Positions 1-17,208 are shown, counted from the first letter of the stretch. The stretch is DNA of 64,000 nt from Brugia malayi (GCF_000002995.4 NW_025062475.1:6328187-6392186); one strand, 5' to 3'. Program-made: numbers and translations. Notes: generated by a model not told the origin, from the sequence alone.

Positions 1-42
1 TCTTTATATCTAGTAAAAAATATGTTACTGCTGTCCAAGATG

Positions 43-4533
<4,491 letters not shown>

Positions 4534-7169
4534 ATGGATGCAGATGGCCAACAATGTTATCGTTCTCAGTTTGGTGCAGCAAAGTTTTCTCGTGTGCGAT
4601 GGCTTAATCTCGGAGGACAGCAAAAGAAATTCCTGACCTCAACCTATGACTTTCGAAACAAAGAAATAGCTGCATGGTCACTGGTTGAAGGTTGATAGCT
4701 CTTTTCCTTCTTCATTTGTCTTTTACCTTATTCTTATGTGATACCTAATATTCTAATATTCCATTTTCCCAGCAGTGCCATATATCACTTGATCAACAGT
4801 GACTCAATTTGAGAGGATTCGATTTACATTTCTTTGTGATGTCAATTTAGTCTTGTATCCTTTGAGTCATTCAGCTGACTATCAATCATTCAACTGGATA
4901 TCCTAGTAAATAATTGGGAATGGTTAAGCTTTCGAGAAAATTTTGTTAGCCATAAGCATATGATATTCAAAAGAAATCATTTACACAGAAGCAATAGCAA
5001 TATAGGCTGTTCTCAACCAATTTTTAATTTTTTAAGTATTGATCTTGCCTTTTTCTCATGATTCAAAATCATTCGAGTTGACATTGTCATATATTTAGAT
5101 GCTAAAGTAACGGATGACTTATTCTCGTGTGAATGCAGATTAATGGTTGACGCAGACGTGAATGATTTGCTGTAAGTAATATCCCTATTGTATTAATTTT
5201 CAAGACTGTCCACTGCATATTCTTTTTCAGAATGCTTTATTTATTTATTAGAATTTTCGGAATTATTCAGAATGCTTATATATATATATATATATATATA
5301 TATAACTCTTATTTTGTTCGAATGCATTATATATATGGCATTGCAAACTTTTTTTAAATTATTGAATTAAAAAGATGAAGATTTTCAGCCTATATGATGG
5401 AATGAAATTTGCGGCTGCGATGAATGATGGTTCAGTGAAGTTATTAGAATATGATGAAGGTGTCATTAAACCTATGAAGAAATATACTGATGTGCACGGT
5501 GGTTGTCCTTGTAATGCACTGTGTTGTAACAGTGGTAAGATCATCTGTGGTGGTGAGGGTGGAAGTTTAGTAGGTATCGACTTGGACGGCAATGCTAAGG
5601 AAGTTGTCTCTTTGGTTTGTTCATCCTGGATTTTTCTCCCGAATATTTATTCTTAATGCAATAAAATCGGATTGTCACTCATCTTTTCTTTTTACCTGAC
5701 CTAGGGATTCCAATTTTCTTACTATTCTTAATCTGCCAAAGGCCTTATCTTTTCCTTTTAAATTACAGAACTTCCTTATGCACTTACAACATTATAATGC
5801 AGTGACGAAATCATCCTTAAAATCTTTTAATTCCTTCGAGCTTGAGAAGATGCTAGTTTATATAGTTCTTCACTAAGCGGTTATTACAGCTTATGGTAGT
5901 CATATTTTGAGCTGTCGTCATAATTTACATTCTGAGAGAATCAAGTTACTCATGCAGAGTATGGCAAGCATACGTTCATTAGCATCAGTCGCACGGGATA
6001 TATTTGTATCAGCTCATCTAGATGGACAAGTTTGTTTATGGGATCTCAGAGGAGAAGCGGAATCATCTCGACCTGTATTTTCATGCAGAGTTACCGACTG
6101 TTTCCAAGGTACTACATCAGTTGCTGCTCATCCTGCCGAGCCTAATTTGGTCAGTTTTTCACTTTCTTAGTAACTTTGCATATTTTTAAAGTCAATTAGT
6201 TAATCTTATTGATCTATGTAAATTTATTTTCAAATATTACCAGTTTTCCCGACATAAATAACATTTAGACGACCATCAATAGATACTACAATTATGCCAA
6301 ATGTTACATTTATTCCAACCATTATTCAACGTAACTATGAATTACTAATGTCTTAAATCTGCATGAACCACAAACTCCCAGTTAACTATGTATGTATAAA
6401 TTTGCCTTATATATGCCTTATATAAGTAAATTTATATATGTTATAAAAATTGCAGGTTGGTTTTGGTACTGAGGACGGTGGTATTGGTTTTCTCGATACA
6501 CGTCGAAGTAGTTGTTTGTTAAATGTTGTTGCAGTTTCTTTTCCAGTTGGCACAGTCTGGGAAGTTAGCACATTTTTACATCATGTGTTGGCCAAAAAAA
6601 AGCAAGCGCTGTCATGGAAATTTGATATTAAAATGTCCAACGCTTTTGAGAACCTGCTTATTTCGAAAATGAAGCATTTAAAAATTTTCAGGTAGCCTTT
6701 CATCCGGTTTATCCATCAAATTTTTATTGTGCAACTGGTAAAGGACATCTGCTGCATCTAAGCGTTAAGGGATCTGGTCTTTCCAGGTAAATCCAGTTAT
6801 ATATGCTTTCTGATAATACTGTTTTAGGTAATAGTTGCGAGTGCCTAAGGGTTATGAATGCTCAACGAATTAACCTTTTTTGTGAGTTTCTTTCATGGCA
6901 GCTTCACTCTGTTATATTACGGCTTTTTTTTTTTTTCTTTATTAGCACTGAAGTTATAAAATCTGAATTGCAGTTCGATTTCAAATTTTAACAGTCAGTC
7001 GCGAGCGAATGCATGGCTTTCACCATCAGTTCGTTCTGGGAATGCCAGTGTCACTGCTCTTATTGATTGTTTGACATCAGTAAGCACTTTCAGCGTGTCG
7101 ACGAATGGAATTATCGCTTGTTCAGACAATCAGATGATTACTTATATCGATAAGAAATATCTGGCATAA
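4534..7169 (+). CDS. npp-23: Nucleoporin Nup43 (WD40 propeller, NPP-23 orthologue)
   Basis: Seven exons (4534-4690, 5099-5171, 5389-5618, 5890-6149, 6456-6563, 6692-6786, 6995-7169) give a 365-residue protein; human NUP43 is 380. The order of diagnostic segments follows NUP43: SRVRWLNL near the N-terminus, EIAAWSL, DVNDLL, the repeat IICGGEGGSLVGIDL, VGFGTEDGGIGFLDTRR, VWEVAFHP, and the C-terminal NAWLSPSVRSGNASVTALI, which corresponds to the NUP43-specific NPWLSP tail. Nup43 is a peripheral member of the Nup107-160 Y complex, acting in nuclear pore assembly and at kinetochores. The 3' ends of exons 3 and 4 are the least certain boundaries; exon 3 was ended at 5618 because that keeps frame. 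An (AT)n tract sits in intron 2. The gene is convergent with the methyltransferase gene, 207 bp away. Confidence 0.9.
5277..5304. repeat. (TA)n microsatellite
   Basis: About 14 TA units in intron 2 of the Nup43 gene, likely length-polymorphic. Confidence 0.95.
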
Positions 7170-7376
7170 TTCTTTAATCATCTTATTCTGTTTGATATTG
7201 GCTGTTATTTCAGTAGTGTCATTTCTGAACAAAATTTTTGCAGTTATTAGAAGGAATGTTGGTGTGAAAGCAAAATAAAAATTTCTTTTGAGTTAAAAAG
7301 TGGCAGAAGGATAGAAAGGGACAAAGAAATGAATTAATTTCTTTCTGGGCTGGTAATTTCTTCATGTTATATATTT

Positions 7377-9441
7377 TCAAAATTTCTTCCTAGTGATTAA
7401 GAGGAATACGTCGTCTAATTCAAACCATTTGAAATTTTCACCTTTCTCTACTGCCATATTGTTTTCCTAAAATATATCTTGTTCATTTTTATTAAAAGAT
7501 GACGTAAACTAATGGATTATTGCATCTCAAAAACTAGTATTAGTATTTATATTGAACAAATTGATTTTTCCGTTTTAGATAGTAATAAAATGTCTTTCTT
7601 AATAAATTCACAAAATTAACCTTTAGAGATTCGATAACTTGTTCTTTGGTTAAGTGATGGCATCTGTAACGTTTATTGCCGAAATAATAGTCATTTGCTT
7701 GGAGAACTCCACCCTGTATCTGAATTATTAGCTGGAATTTAGTTATCGGATTTGATACTTTACTTTGAAATTCTTAGAAACCAAAGCGATGAAAGTTCGA
7801 GGTTCCAAAATAAATGGAAACTGAACAAAGGGGTGAAAAGGCTTTTTTTATCACTGGCTGAATAATTTGCTCCACGTAATTCAATCTGTATAGATTTCTG
7901 TTCACACAGAGAAAAGTGTAGCACATATGTCACGTGGATTTTAAACGAGAAGTTGGGTCTGATTATATATATATATATAATATCATGACCTGGTAGTCCA
8001 CCTTGTTGGTAGAGTTACTGGTCATTAGTAGCGCTTCAAAATAATTTCGAAGGGCTAAAACTGACCAAAAATCCATTTGGTTCAATCAAATTCACTGCAC
8101 TACGGACTGCGTGACGGTAACCTTCCAAATTTTCACTGGAATATTCTAAACAAAATATGGACACAACTACATGGAACTGTTGGGGAATATCATCGCTGTC
8201 TGAACATTTGTAATGCACACATTTGATGGTTGGTTCAGCGTGTAAATCAGCCTGAAATTATTTCTTGCTTTCCTGCGAGCATCTGACTTCGTTGGATTGT
8301 CTTTCAAAGTACGTTTGAAATGTTTGAAAATTTCTCAGGATCGGATTACACATTTTTCATTTGCTAATGGGTCATCCCATTCACTCTCTAAGAAAGAAAC
8401 ATGCAAAATTACCCGCAAAACGGCTTTGAACCTGCTGCGGGCGCTCTGTTCCATAACAACTGGTAGCTCATTCGAGCCTTCGATAGAGGCTATCCATTTA
8501 CATACTTCTGTCCACTCAAACGATGATTTATTTTTGGCCCAGTTTTTCAACATGTTGCAACTGTTTTCTGCACAGTCTGCACTATAAATATGCTTGGCAT
8601 GTTTCCGAAATGTTATTGGCACATAAACAGTAGGGCCTAAATAAAACGAGATTTTGGGACCAGTTTGGAAGAAAGATAAATTTAAATTTCTATCAAATAG
8701 AAACATACGCTTTTTTTTTCTACCATGACGCAGTTGGATATTTCATTATCAATGATTAATCATTCTTGTTTTATAGTTAAGCATTTTTGCTTGAAAGATT
8801 AACAATTGCCGTACTGCATAACCATAAAAGGAAATGTAAGAAAAAAAAAGGGACACAAACCAGCTCCGAGATCGAGTAGTGTCCGAATTTCTTCTGGAAT
8901 CCAGTAGAGAATTCCGGGAAGAAAAAAAAGTATGGTATGCATCGCTACATCTTTTGTTGGCATGGAATAAAATGCTTGAAGATACTCGTCCGGATTAAAC
9001 TAAACACATTTTCAGCATTAAAAAATGATGTAAGTTAGATAGGAAACTGAAATAAAATATGAGTGTGTGGTGATAGCCTTTTGATTGCAATATTTATATG
9101 AACTTACCGGTATCCTGCCAGTTTAGATTGAAATACCTATGCACTCCCCAGTTATCAACTGTTGTTTCAGAATGAATTACTTTTTCTCATTTGAAATTTC
9201 AGTTTTCCACTTGAGAAAGAAATTCAAAACAAAGAGAAATTTACTACTGAATTGCAAAAATAGGAAAGTTTTCTACATTAATGGCTTGTTCGGCAGCGGA
9301 GCAGAGTTCCGGAACAATATCGTCCGTCATTGCATCGTCATGTGAAATCTTGGTCGAGATATCTGGCTTCTCTTTCCACTTTCGTGAAACAGAATCGATA
9401 GTGGAAGACGAAGTTACCTTCGAACTCGTTATCTCTGACAT
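7377..9441 (-). CDS. NNMT/PNMT/TEMT-family SAM-dependent N-methyltransferase
   Basis: Exons 9441-9248, 9114-9108, 8999-8861, 8636-8413, 8251-8066, 7719-7621 and 7466-7377 give 312 residues. Family hallmarks in order: FNPDEYLQAFYSM (N-terminal FNPRDYL motif), LLDLGAGPTVY (SAM-binding loop I), SADCAENSCNMLKNW (motif after beta-2), FEWTEVCKWIASIEG, VVVSIFCLEYSS (the CLD/CLE acidic loop), EPNGFL (motif before beta-5), and C-terminal FLLITRKKF. The N-terminal 60 residues are Ser/Thr/Lys rich and not part of the fold. The family methylates amines such as nicotinamide, phenylethanolamines or indolethylamines using S-adenosylmethionine; nematode members are annotated amine N-methyltransferases, and the substrate cannot be read from sequence. 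Exon 2 is a proposed 7-nt microexon: it has a perfect GTAAGT donor and is the one choice I found that joins exon 1 to the FNPDEYL exon in frame. This is cytosolic by prediction, with no signal peptide. Confidence 0.9.
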
Positions 9442-10916
9442 CAGAAATTCTGTTTTTGAAATGTTCTTCTTTCCTAAACGAACTTAAAGTTTCTGCAAGC
9501 TGAAATTACATAACATAGTTGACAAAAAAGAAGAAAAACTGAAATGATATGACATAGTTAACAAGAAAAAAACGACAGAGAAGAGGAAAGATAAGATACA
9601 TATGTGAGATATATAGAGACTGGAGATGAGAAGTGTAGTAATGCAGTATGACTGACTGGTGAGACTGTTATTAAATTTAAAGAAGCAAATACGAAAGACA
9701 CTTAACATTGAAGCCTTGAACATATGTTTGTTTATGCTCGCTCCATCCTCCAATTAAATTTTCTTGTACAAAAGATGAAACAGTGACAAACTACTACTAC
9801 TCTTATGTCTAATAAGTTGACATTGATATATAATGAACAGATCATTTATAATCAGCTTGCAAAGGACAAAGAAATATCCTGATCCATTGATTACTGCATT
9901 TGGACTCAACAAATTTTGAAGTATTGATTAATTAGTTTCCAAATAACAATTCACGAGTGCAGGATGACTTTGTGACTTAGTAATTGGTTGTTTAATGATT
10001 AACGAAGACAAAAGAAATATTATTTTGAGAATGGGACAAATGTCCATCTGCTGATATATCAGTAAGTAATAAGGTAGTTGAGCAAGTTCACTTCTTTTTA
10101 TTTTTCATATCTTTTATCTTTGCTTTTTGCCTACTGTTTTAGACATGAAATTAATAAGACAACAAAAAATATAACCGATCAACCTACAAAATATTGACAT
10201 AATGTAATCCGCTTATTTATGGATTGCTCGTCATACGGTTGTTTTTAATTTTTCTATGTCAGAATCCAAATTCCTTCGAATTCTACTCCAGGGTGTTGTT
10301 TTCAATCGCAAAAATGCACATTAATTATGATCCGATGCAAAAACCTGGATTTTGATTTAAACCAAAACTTAGAAACTAATATACTAATCTAAGTCAATCA
10401 GTGTACGAGCCGCAAACTTAAACCCCCACTATGGTTCCAAACAACGAAAGCATAAAAAACAACATCCTCCAATGCCTAATCTGAATCAGAAGCATAAATT
10501 ATAACATCAACAGCTATATATTACCTACGCAATTATAAATGCTAATCTTGGATATATACTATTACCTACGCAATTATATAAATGCTAATCTTCAGACTAA
10601 ACGACAAATGAAAGAACCGATCAGTAAAATTTCTATTATTTCAGATGTCAAAATGTTTGTGTAGGTTCTGGTTTGCAGATTATTTAACTTTATCAAACTT
10701 CTAGCAAGAATAGTGGTGATGACACAATAAAGAATTTTTACAACTTTACTAAACAGCTAAATTAGTAAAGCAAGAATGAAATACGACATTTAGTAGAAAG
10801 GCTTGCTTCTTGTACAAATAATTTGATCTATCGCAGAACACAATTGTTTCATATTTATCTAAACTATTTAATAAGAATAGAGTTCTTATTAGACAAACAT
10901 TCATAAATTTTACCAA
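9442..10916. other. Intergenic, no gene recognised
   Basis: About 1.5 kb of AT-rich sequence. It holds a short tandem pair: ttacctacgcaattata plus aatgctaatctt at about 10520-10549 and again at 10561-10592 with a 2-nt TA insertion. The small ORF at 9484-9753 is hydrophobic and low-complexity and has no support as a gene. Confidence 0.6.
10520..10592 (+). repeat. Two-copy tandem repeat (unit about 40 nt)
   Basis: The segments 10520-10549 and 10561-10592 share attacctacgcaattata and aatgctaatctt; the second copy has an extra TA. No coding role. Confidence 0.85.
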
Positions 10917-12155
10917 CTAAAATATACGTATGGCAATATACGATCGTTGAACCATTGAAATGTTTTCCATTCTTTTATCTTCATTGAGCAAATGTATTAA
11001 TCTTTCAAAACTTGCATGGACTGGAAATATAGGAATTTTTGGAATATTTTTAAAATGAATAGAATTTTTTACTAGAAATATAATCATGTCAAACAATATT
11101 TGCATATATGATGCTAGTAGCAAATATTAGCGATGGGCAAAAATCCTAACAACTGATATATATAACAAAAAACAAACAAGAGGAAGCCAAATTTTCATAG
11201 TTCGAACTTATCCAATTGCACAAGTATGATAATTGGCTGATGGAGTATTGTGATAGTACGATAGTTGGGTACAATATCCATTCTGACCTGTTGTGTTGCT
11301 GTAGCCGTAAAAGCCACCACTGGAACGTTTTGACCAAAGAAATTACAATTTTAGCTAACTGCCGATAGCTTGGACGACATTCGTGCCCTTACTCAGAAAG
11401 GCAATGAGCCTCGTCGACTGCCAGCAAATTAACATCTAAAATAAGCTTGTCCAATCTGTGTGGCTTACACAGAGCAGTTTATTAACTACGATTGTGTGGA
11501 TACAAAAGCAATACTCAATTTATACAGGCAAATTTAATTGTAAACAAATTGAACATTAAGCACGGTATTTGCTGTACAATCTCTTATTACAGATATTAAA
11601 CTTCCTTTTACGAACACTTTTTAACAAAGAACCAAAGTGGAGTGCAAATTCAGGAGTAATATAAAGCAAGTGAAGATTATCAGATGCAAGGTTTGACTGC
11701 TATTCGTTCAAGTTTGTTCCGCCACTTATACAAGCTACTTGAGTACCACTGCTCCTGTAATTATTTCATGAACTCCGATTTCTACGAAAGCCATGCTTAT
11801 AAATGCATAATTTGTAAATTTGATGATAACTCACCGAGTATTTTCCATTTGATCATTCATAAAAGAAATCAATGGTAATGTAATAATAGTTAATTTGTCA
11901 GTGTACAGTGATGGTAATTGGCAGCAAATACTTCTACCATAACCTAAAATAAGTCGAATAATCAATTAATACTCAAAATTCTTAATCATTATCATTAAAT
12001 AAGTGCAAACATTTTAAGCGAGTAAAAGAAAGTACACTCGTTGACATCACTACTATTTGGTCTTTAAAGCATTTTGAAGCACTGTCCATTGCAAAGGTCG
12101 AAAACTGTTATGACTAAAGAATTGTTCAAGTAATCGAAAAGCACTTGCAGGTATG
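10917..12155 (-). pseudogene. Decayed WRN-like RecQ DNA helicase
   Basis: On the minus strand consecutive segments match RecQ helicase motifs in the right order. About 12150-12040 has motif 0, FFSHNSFRPLQWTVLQNAL, then DQIVVMSTS in another frame. At 11945-11835 lie the Walker A remnant YGRSICCQLPSLY (Lys of GKS replaced by Arg) and PLISFMNDQM, followed by a normal GTGAGT donor. At 11754-11600 is DNLHLLYITPEFALHFG. At 11445-11340 is LLAVDEAHCLSE, then GHECRPSYRQL. At 11335-11280 is VPVVAFTATATQQVRMDI (motif III), and possibly SFERLIHLLN at about 11060. Breaks: TAG at 11702-11700, TAA at 11391-11389 where RecQ proteins have Trp (SEWGHDFRP), and frame changes near 12085 and 11345. The F-R-P-x-QW form points to WRN/wrn-1 rather than BLM. 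Splice sites survive, so decay looks fairly recent. I could not find the helicase C-terminal, RQC or HRDC parts. Confidence 0.78.
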
Positions 12156-12994
12156 CACTATCGTGTCTGTAGATGGTATTGACTCTGTAGTTATTAACTG
12201 GGATGTAATACATTCCATCCTCGTTTTCTCTTTATCATCTGTTAAAAACAAAGCAGACCAACGGAATTCCAATAAACAGACGTTAAAAGGATCTTCATGA
12301 TGATAATTTTATGAAAAGATTTTGTTATTCAGATTTTATCATCGTGTTTGAAAGTTTAGTGCGAGGATGGAATCTGAATAACAAAAAGTTCCAGAATGAA
12401 TGAACTTATCGTATATATTTACTTTACTCGTAGTAAATGTGAATATGTGGACAGTTAGGAAAGAACAAGTTGTAACCGAATTATTATTTAAGAATTTATT
12501 AGCAAGGTTCGCACAAAATTAAGGACAAATTAAAGAAATACAATAATACACATCCCAATCGATAAAAATAAATCATCGTGACATGAACTTCAGTATGTTT
12601 TGGTAAGAGTACAAGAACAACAAGAAAAACCAGTAGAATTTTTCGAGAATATCTCTATCCTTTTGAGCAGCAGGAGAGAGAAGTTGGAATGAACCGATCT
12701 TACGACCTAAGACAAAATATTAAGACATATGAAATTAATATTTGTTGCATTATTAGAGAATTCAGATGAACTAATCAGATCAACAACAAAAGTTACTGTT
12801 TATTAACGAAGCCAAGATGACATAATGAAGCAAGAATATTACAAAAGAAACTAACTGATTGGTGGTAAAAGATAAAAATAGGGAAAGATTCCTGAATTAG
12901 CCATTGTCACGTGCACTAAGAAATGTGCATAAAATAATTAGCAATATCAGAAATTAAAACAACGTTGGATTTATATTTATCTTTGTAATTTATA

Positions 12995-13199
12995 AGACAA
13001 AAAGCATAGAACTATATACTTTTCACGGAATACTTTCTAAATAAACATAAAACTGTCACAAAGCAGTTTTTACAATAAACATAAAACTAAGTAAAAGGAC
13101 AATAATTATTATAATCCTAAGTGTAGAATCAATTCACTTTAAACGAATCAATTTTTATTAGACAAAAAACATGGAATTATATACTTTTCACGGAATACT
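12995..13199. repeat. Pair of 40-nt direct repeats
   Basis: The units 12995-13034 and 13160-13199 share atatacttttcacggaatac and flanks (roughly 36 of 40 identical). They lie beyond the malectin stop codon. Between them 'aataaacataaaact' also occurs twice. Confidence 0.85.
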
Positions 13200-13201
13200 A
13201 A

Positions 13202-13259
13202 GGCTCATCTTCGAAGCGATTGATTCACTACGCAACTTAAGATCTGCTTTGTCAAATCT
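13202..13259 (+). repeat. Diverged copy of part of malectin last exon
   Basis: The segment starting ggctcatcttcgaagcgatt repeats, with a few substitutions and small gaps, the sequence at 13471-13532 inside the final malectin coding exon. The copy lies 3' of the malectin stop codon, so it belongs to the 3' UTR or flank. In the + direction it creates a chance ORF (13171-13434) that is not a gene. Confidence 0.85.
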
Positions 13260-13361
13260 TTTTGACTTCAGCCAAAATAGGAGCAAAGACGGGAAAGTTC
13301 TTTCTGAGGTCTACAGCTTCATGAGAATGAGGAAAACAAACAACAGGAAAAAATATGTCTG

Positions 13362-15840
13362 TTATAATTTACATAAACAGAATAAAACTGGAAAAAAACA
13401 AGCGAAGGCTATGAGGAACGGTATAAACATGTGACTTGTATCCTGTTCAGCATAAGGATCCTCCACTACGGGCTCATCTTCGAAGCGATTGATTTCAGTA
13501 CGCAACTTAACATTTGCTTCTTCATCAAATCTGTCCTCTTCTTCCTCCTCCTCTATTTCCTCGTCAAATAATATGTCTCGGAGAAACGGGATATCCTTAA
13601 AAAGCTTGAATTCTAAAAATTTGTTCCTTATAGATTTGGTAAGGAAAATCCCTTTGATATATAATATGGAGGCTTCAACATTCTCGTAATTTCAATAAAC
13701 TAATTAAGATCAGATTCAAATGAATTACCGTTTTAGGGCCACGATAAATATAAAATGCGTTTATTTTTGGATTATCCAAAGGACCCTGAAAATCTTATTG
13801 TTTCAATAACTTAAAATCATTCAACTAAAGCGTTTGATTAAAATCTTGTACGTACCCACTGTGAGCATTTCAAACTACGATAACGACAAAAAAACGAAAA
13901 ATGAAAAAGAAAGCATGCCTTAGATAACGTGATTTTTATATATCCAGACGAATCACGTCGATCTCCATATAATAAAAAACCATTTTCAACCTGTGCAAAT
14001 CTGATATTTTTAAGCATAATGTCTAACTTCGAATCCATAAAACATCAAATAAATAGTTCGTAACATTTTTAGAAAATTTAGAAAATCCAACTTTCTAATG
14101 CAGAAACTATAAGGATTTGTAATCAGAAGCGTTAAACGAGAAACACTAAGCTTACGAGTAATTTTCCAAAATCAAAGTCACACAAACACGACATATTCAC
14201 ATAAAAAACATCACAGTATAATTAAAATTTATTTACACGAAACGTCAGCAGACGATCATAAGCAACTCCAATACCTCCTGCTTCTTTGAATATATCTAAG
14301 TCTGCGATCACTATTTCGTCGTTAAATATGACATCAAATACCTAGAAATAATGCAGTAAAATGGTAGTTGAACAAATATTCATATTAGCTTTACTTAATA
14401 AAGTTATTAAGGCAAATCTAGTAGAAACAAAGAAACAATCACCTTTTGCTGTGAAGACTGAAAATAAACTTCACAAAATTTGAGAACCAATGTGTATTCC
14501 CCATCATCCTTTGGTAATGGCACAGTATAAGTGAAATCCTCTGTATGGTACCTAAATTTTATCAGTTTTATCAAACAAGTTTGGTAAATTGATTGTTGGG
14601 AATTTTATAATATGTTAAAGTGTTGAAATAATAAATGCGAGAGTAAAACTTCCTGTTGCATTTTTATGTAATAAAAAAACGCAAGAAAATAATATTCTTG
14701 AATCATCGAATATTATGTTAGTGTAGCCGAAACCACAAATGACACGGTGTGTAGTTATTACGGGATCTTGCTCCTTTTATTTTATCTTTTAAGTGTAAAG
14801 AGGTCTATCGATTAACTTACCATAATTAATAAAATTGAACATCGTTTAATTGGAAATTTCATGTTGCTCAATATTTGCTATTAAATGTATTAACCTCTCA
14901 GTCTGATAAAGAATAGCATCACGTGGATCAACCCTCATTATCGTTAGCCTACTGCCAAAATCAGATGCAATGCCAACGCGTAATGGATCAGCTTGATAAT
15001 GAACACCATTAAGATCTGTGTGTGCTAGTCCACCTAAATATTAAAAAAAAAACTCTTTCCTTTCAAGAAAAACTACTTCCAATATTAAAGTCTATTAGAT
15101 TCATGAACATGAAGTAACTTCACGTATCGTAGTACTACTACTGCTAAATCAAGTGTTGAGGAAAAGATTCTTTTCGTATTCCACTTCATTGCTTAAAAAG
15201 AAAATTTTGCTAATTACAGTAAAGTAAATGAAATAAACTGAAAATCTTAAAGAACTAAATGGACTTCATACTTAGAGAGAACTAATGATTACAAACACTG
15301 ATTTATTCTTTCTGAAGAATTATGAAGCCCTTTAGTCCTTTACTATTTTCAGTTGATTTCATTTAGTTTACTGCGAAATAGTTCTACATTTCATTCAATA
15401 ATAACACTGCCTACATGGTTACCATCTCTAATACAAACACTTATTATTACGGATGGTAAAAGGTAAAACTTCCTCTTTCTTATAAAACTTTAGAATCGAA
15501 AAATATTTAACTGGTAAGGTTCGAAAATTTACAATGGATGGAACTTATTGCTCGGTGGAAAGCAGTCTGTCCATTTTCACCGGGACACTTAATAAGACTG
15601 ACTATCTCGGTAATACTTCGACAACATTAAGCTCCTTAACCTAGCGATAGTATTCTTTCATGGTTTTCAATCCTTCTTTCTCACTTTAATTGAAAATTTG
15701 GTTCTTTTACTACTTGTAAAATGATACTAACCGCAGTTCACAGCATAGTAAATATTGTCACCAAGGAAAACATTAGCCAGTGTTAGTGCAAAATGGACGA
15801 ATGTAATTGAGAGCAATTGTATGATACCTATAATTTTCAT
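13362..15840 (-). CDS. Malectin (ER diglucosyl-glycan lectin)
   Basis: Exons 15840-15732, 15033-14895, 14551-14443, 14341-14237, 13990-13919, 13785-13729 and 13595-13362 give 274 residues; human MLEC is 292. There is an N-terminal signal peptide ([20 protein letters not shown]). The malectin domain follows ([71 protein letters not shown]). Then comes an acidic tail ([10 protein letters not shown]) and a C-terminal membrane anchor ([18 protein letters not shown]) ending CLCKL, very like human FCLCRL. Malectin binds Glc2-high-mannose N-glycans and works with ribophorin I in ER retention of misfolded glycoproteins. Intron 5 has a GC donor (TCTAAG|GCATGC) where homology leaves little choice. The gene is divergent from rfc-2. 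Confidence 0.96.
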
Positions 15841-17208
15841 TAAAACCTGAAAATTAATCAAATTAAAACTAATCATCGACTACTCAAATCTGACAAATAA
15901 TCCAAGGAAAAACTCTCCAAAAAGAGCTCGCGGTAGCTTCTACTAAATATTCCCGGTTAAGTTCAGTTACTTATAAAAAACAAGAGAACCGTGAAGCACC
16001 GGTCGGGCTTTTCAAACGAGAAAAGAATGAAACACTTTAATTTTCAATCCTTCTTTCTCACTTTAATCTCTTTATAACCCGTTAAGAAGATTTCAGTATA
16101 TGTCTCACATAATTAAAGGACTAACCAAAAGTTTTGGTGCCTGAGATTAAGCCTCAAGTTATAGTCAAATTATCTGACCAAAACATAGTCAAAGTCCTAA
16201 AGATATCAGAGGTCAGGAAACATTTTCTCGCTGATGGCTTTTGATGGCCCTCTTCAGAATTACTTCAGCTCTCGATGTATTGTGACAGCCAATTTATGTT
16301 TAAGATACAAATACAAGAATATCAAAATTGGCTTAAGTCTTTGATTTGTATTATATAATATTAGATAGGTGTCGTTATGATCGCAGTAAAATGCGAAGGT
16401 TTCATTTTCTTTAAATTCTCTCTTTATTTTATTCTGTTTGAAAAATGAAGATGCTAAATACATTGAATTTCATATTTCATTTAACACTGCTATAGAGAAA
16501 GTGGAGGAATTGTTTGATACTATTACTACTGCATGTGTTATTTGTGAGTGATCTTCGTAACTACGAAATTTCGTTCGAGCATGAAGTATTATTCCTCTAG
16601 CGAGCTTTCCACTGTTTTTACTTTCAGTAACATATCATATGCTTTCCCATTTATCTCACACATGTTTTATGAGTTTCCCTTATCTTCCATAACACTTCCT
16701 CCTCTTTTCAACCTGAAATTAGCTAACCTATCATAAGAATCCAAATCCTTCAATTGACAAATGCTTGTAATAACCAGTACATTCGTCATTCACTCCGTCT
16801 TAACATATACATGTTATTGATATTATCACAAGATGACCTTTGTACTCTCTTTCTGGAATCATATTCACCGACTTTCCGTCTTTGACAATTCACAACTTTC
16901 AATTGTAGAGGAGTGAGAAGAGAGGAATAGCATCTACGTAGTGCCGCTTAAGATAGCATGATATAGACGAGTTTCATAACGATTACTTACTTGAAACAAT
17001 GTTTGAATTTCAAACGTCGTAACAGACGAATTTTTGGTTCTGATTGACCTCTTATGATTTAATCTAAATCTGTTATTATTGCATATATATCTACTGAATT
17101 ATGTTAATTATGCTTTGGACACAAAGTTCAATTGCTGATGAAGACCTAATTAATTGATCTGTATGGTATTGTTTGCAGGGTGAGGCCAATTAAAGAAAGC
17201 ATAATAGG
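15841..17208. other. Intergenic between divergent malectin and rfc-2
   Basis: About 1.4 kb without a recognisable gene, expected to hold the promoters of both neighbours. A 23-nt string (tcaatccttctttctcactt and flanks) occurs at about 16042-16065 and also in malectin intron 1 (about 15668-15690). A strong acceptor, gtttgcag, ends at 17178, 30 nt before the rfc-2 ATG. Confidence 0.6.

Larger units (their letters stand above)
12156..13361. other. Intergenic with local duplications
   Basis: No intact gene. It holds two copies of a 40-nt segment (12995-13034 and 13160-13199) and, at 13202-13259, a diverged copy of part of the last malectin exon. A stretch at about 12603-12790 reads in one frame as a broken Gag-like peptide, but this is too weak to call. 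Confidence 0.6.

Noticed and set aside
11684..11878. 64-aa plus-strand ORF
   Set aside because: Shadow of the decayed RecQ helicase on the opposite strand.
12603..12790. Broken reading frame resembling a retroelement Gag fragment (EFFENISILL, KLIFVALLENSDEL)
   Set aside because: Contains stops, lacks zinc knuckle, protease or reverse transcriptase nearby; similarity is too weak to call.
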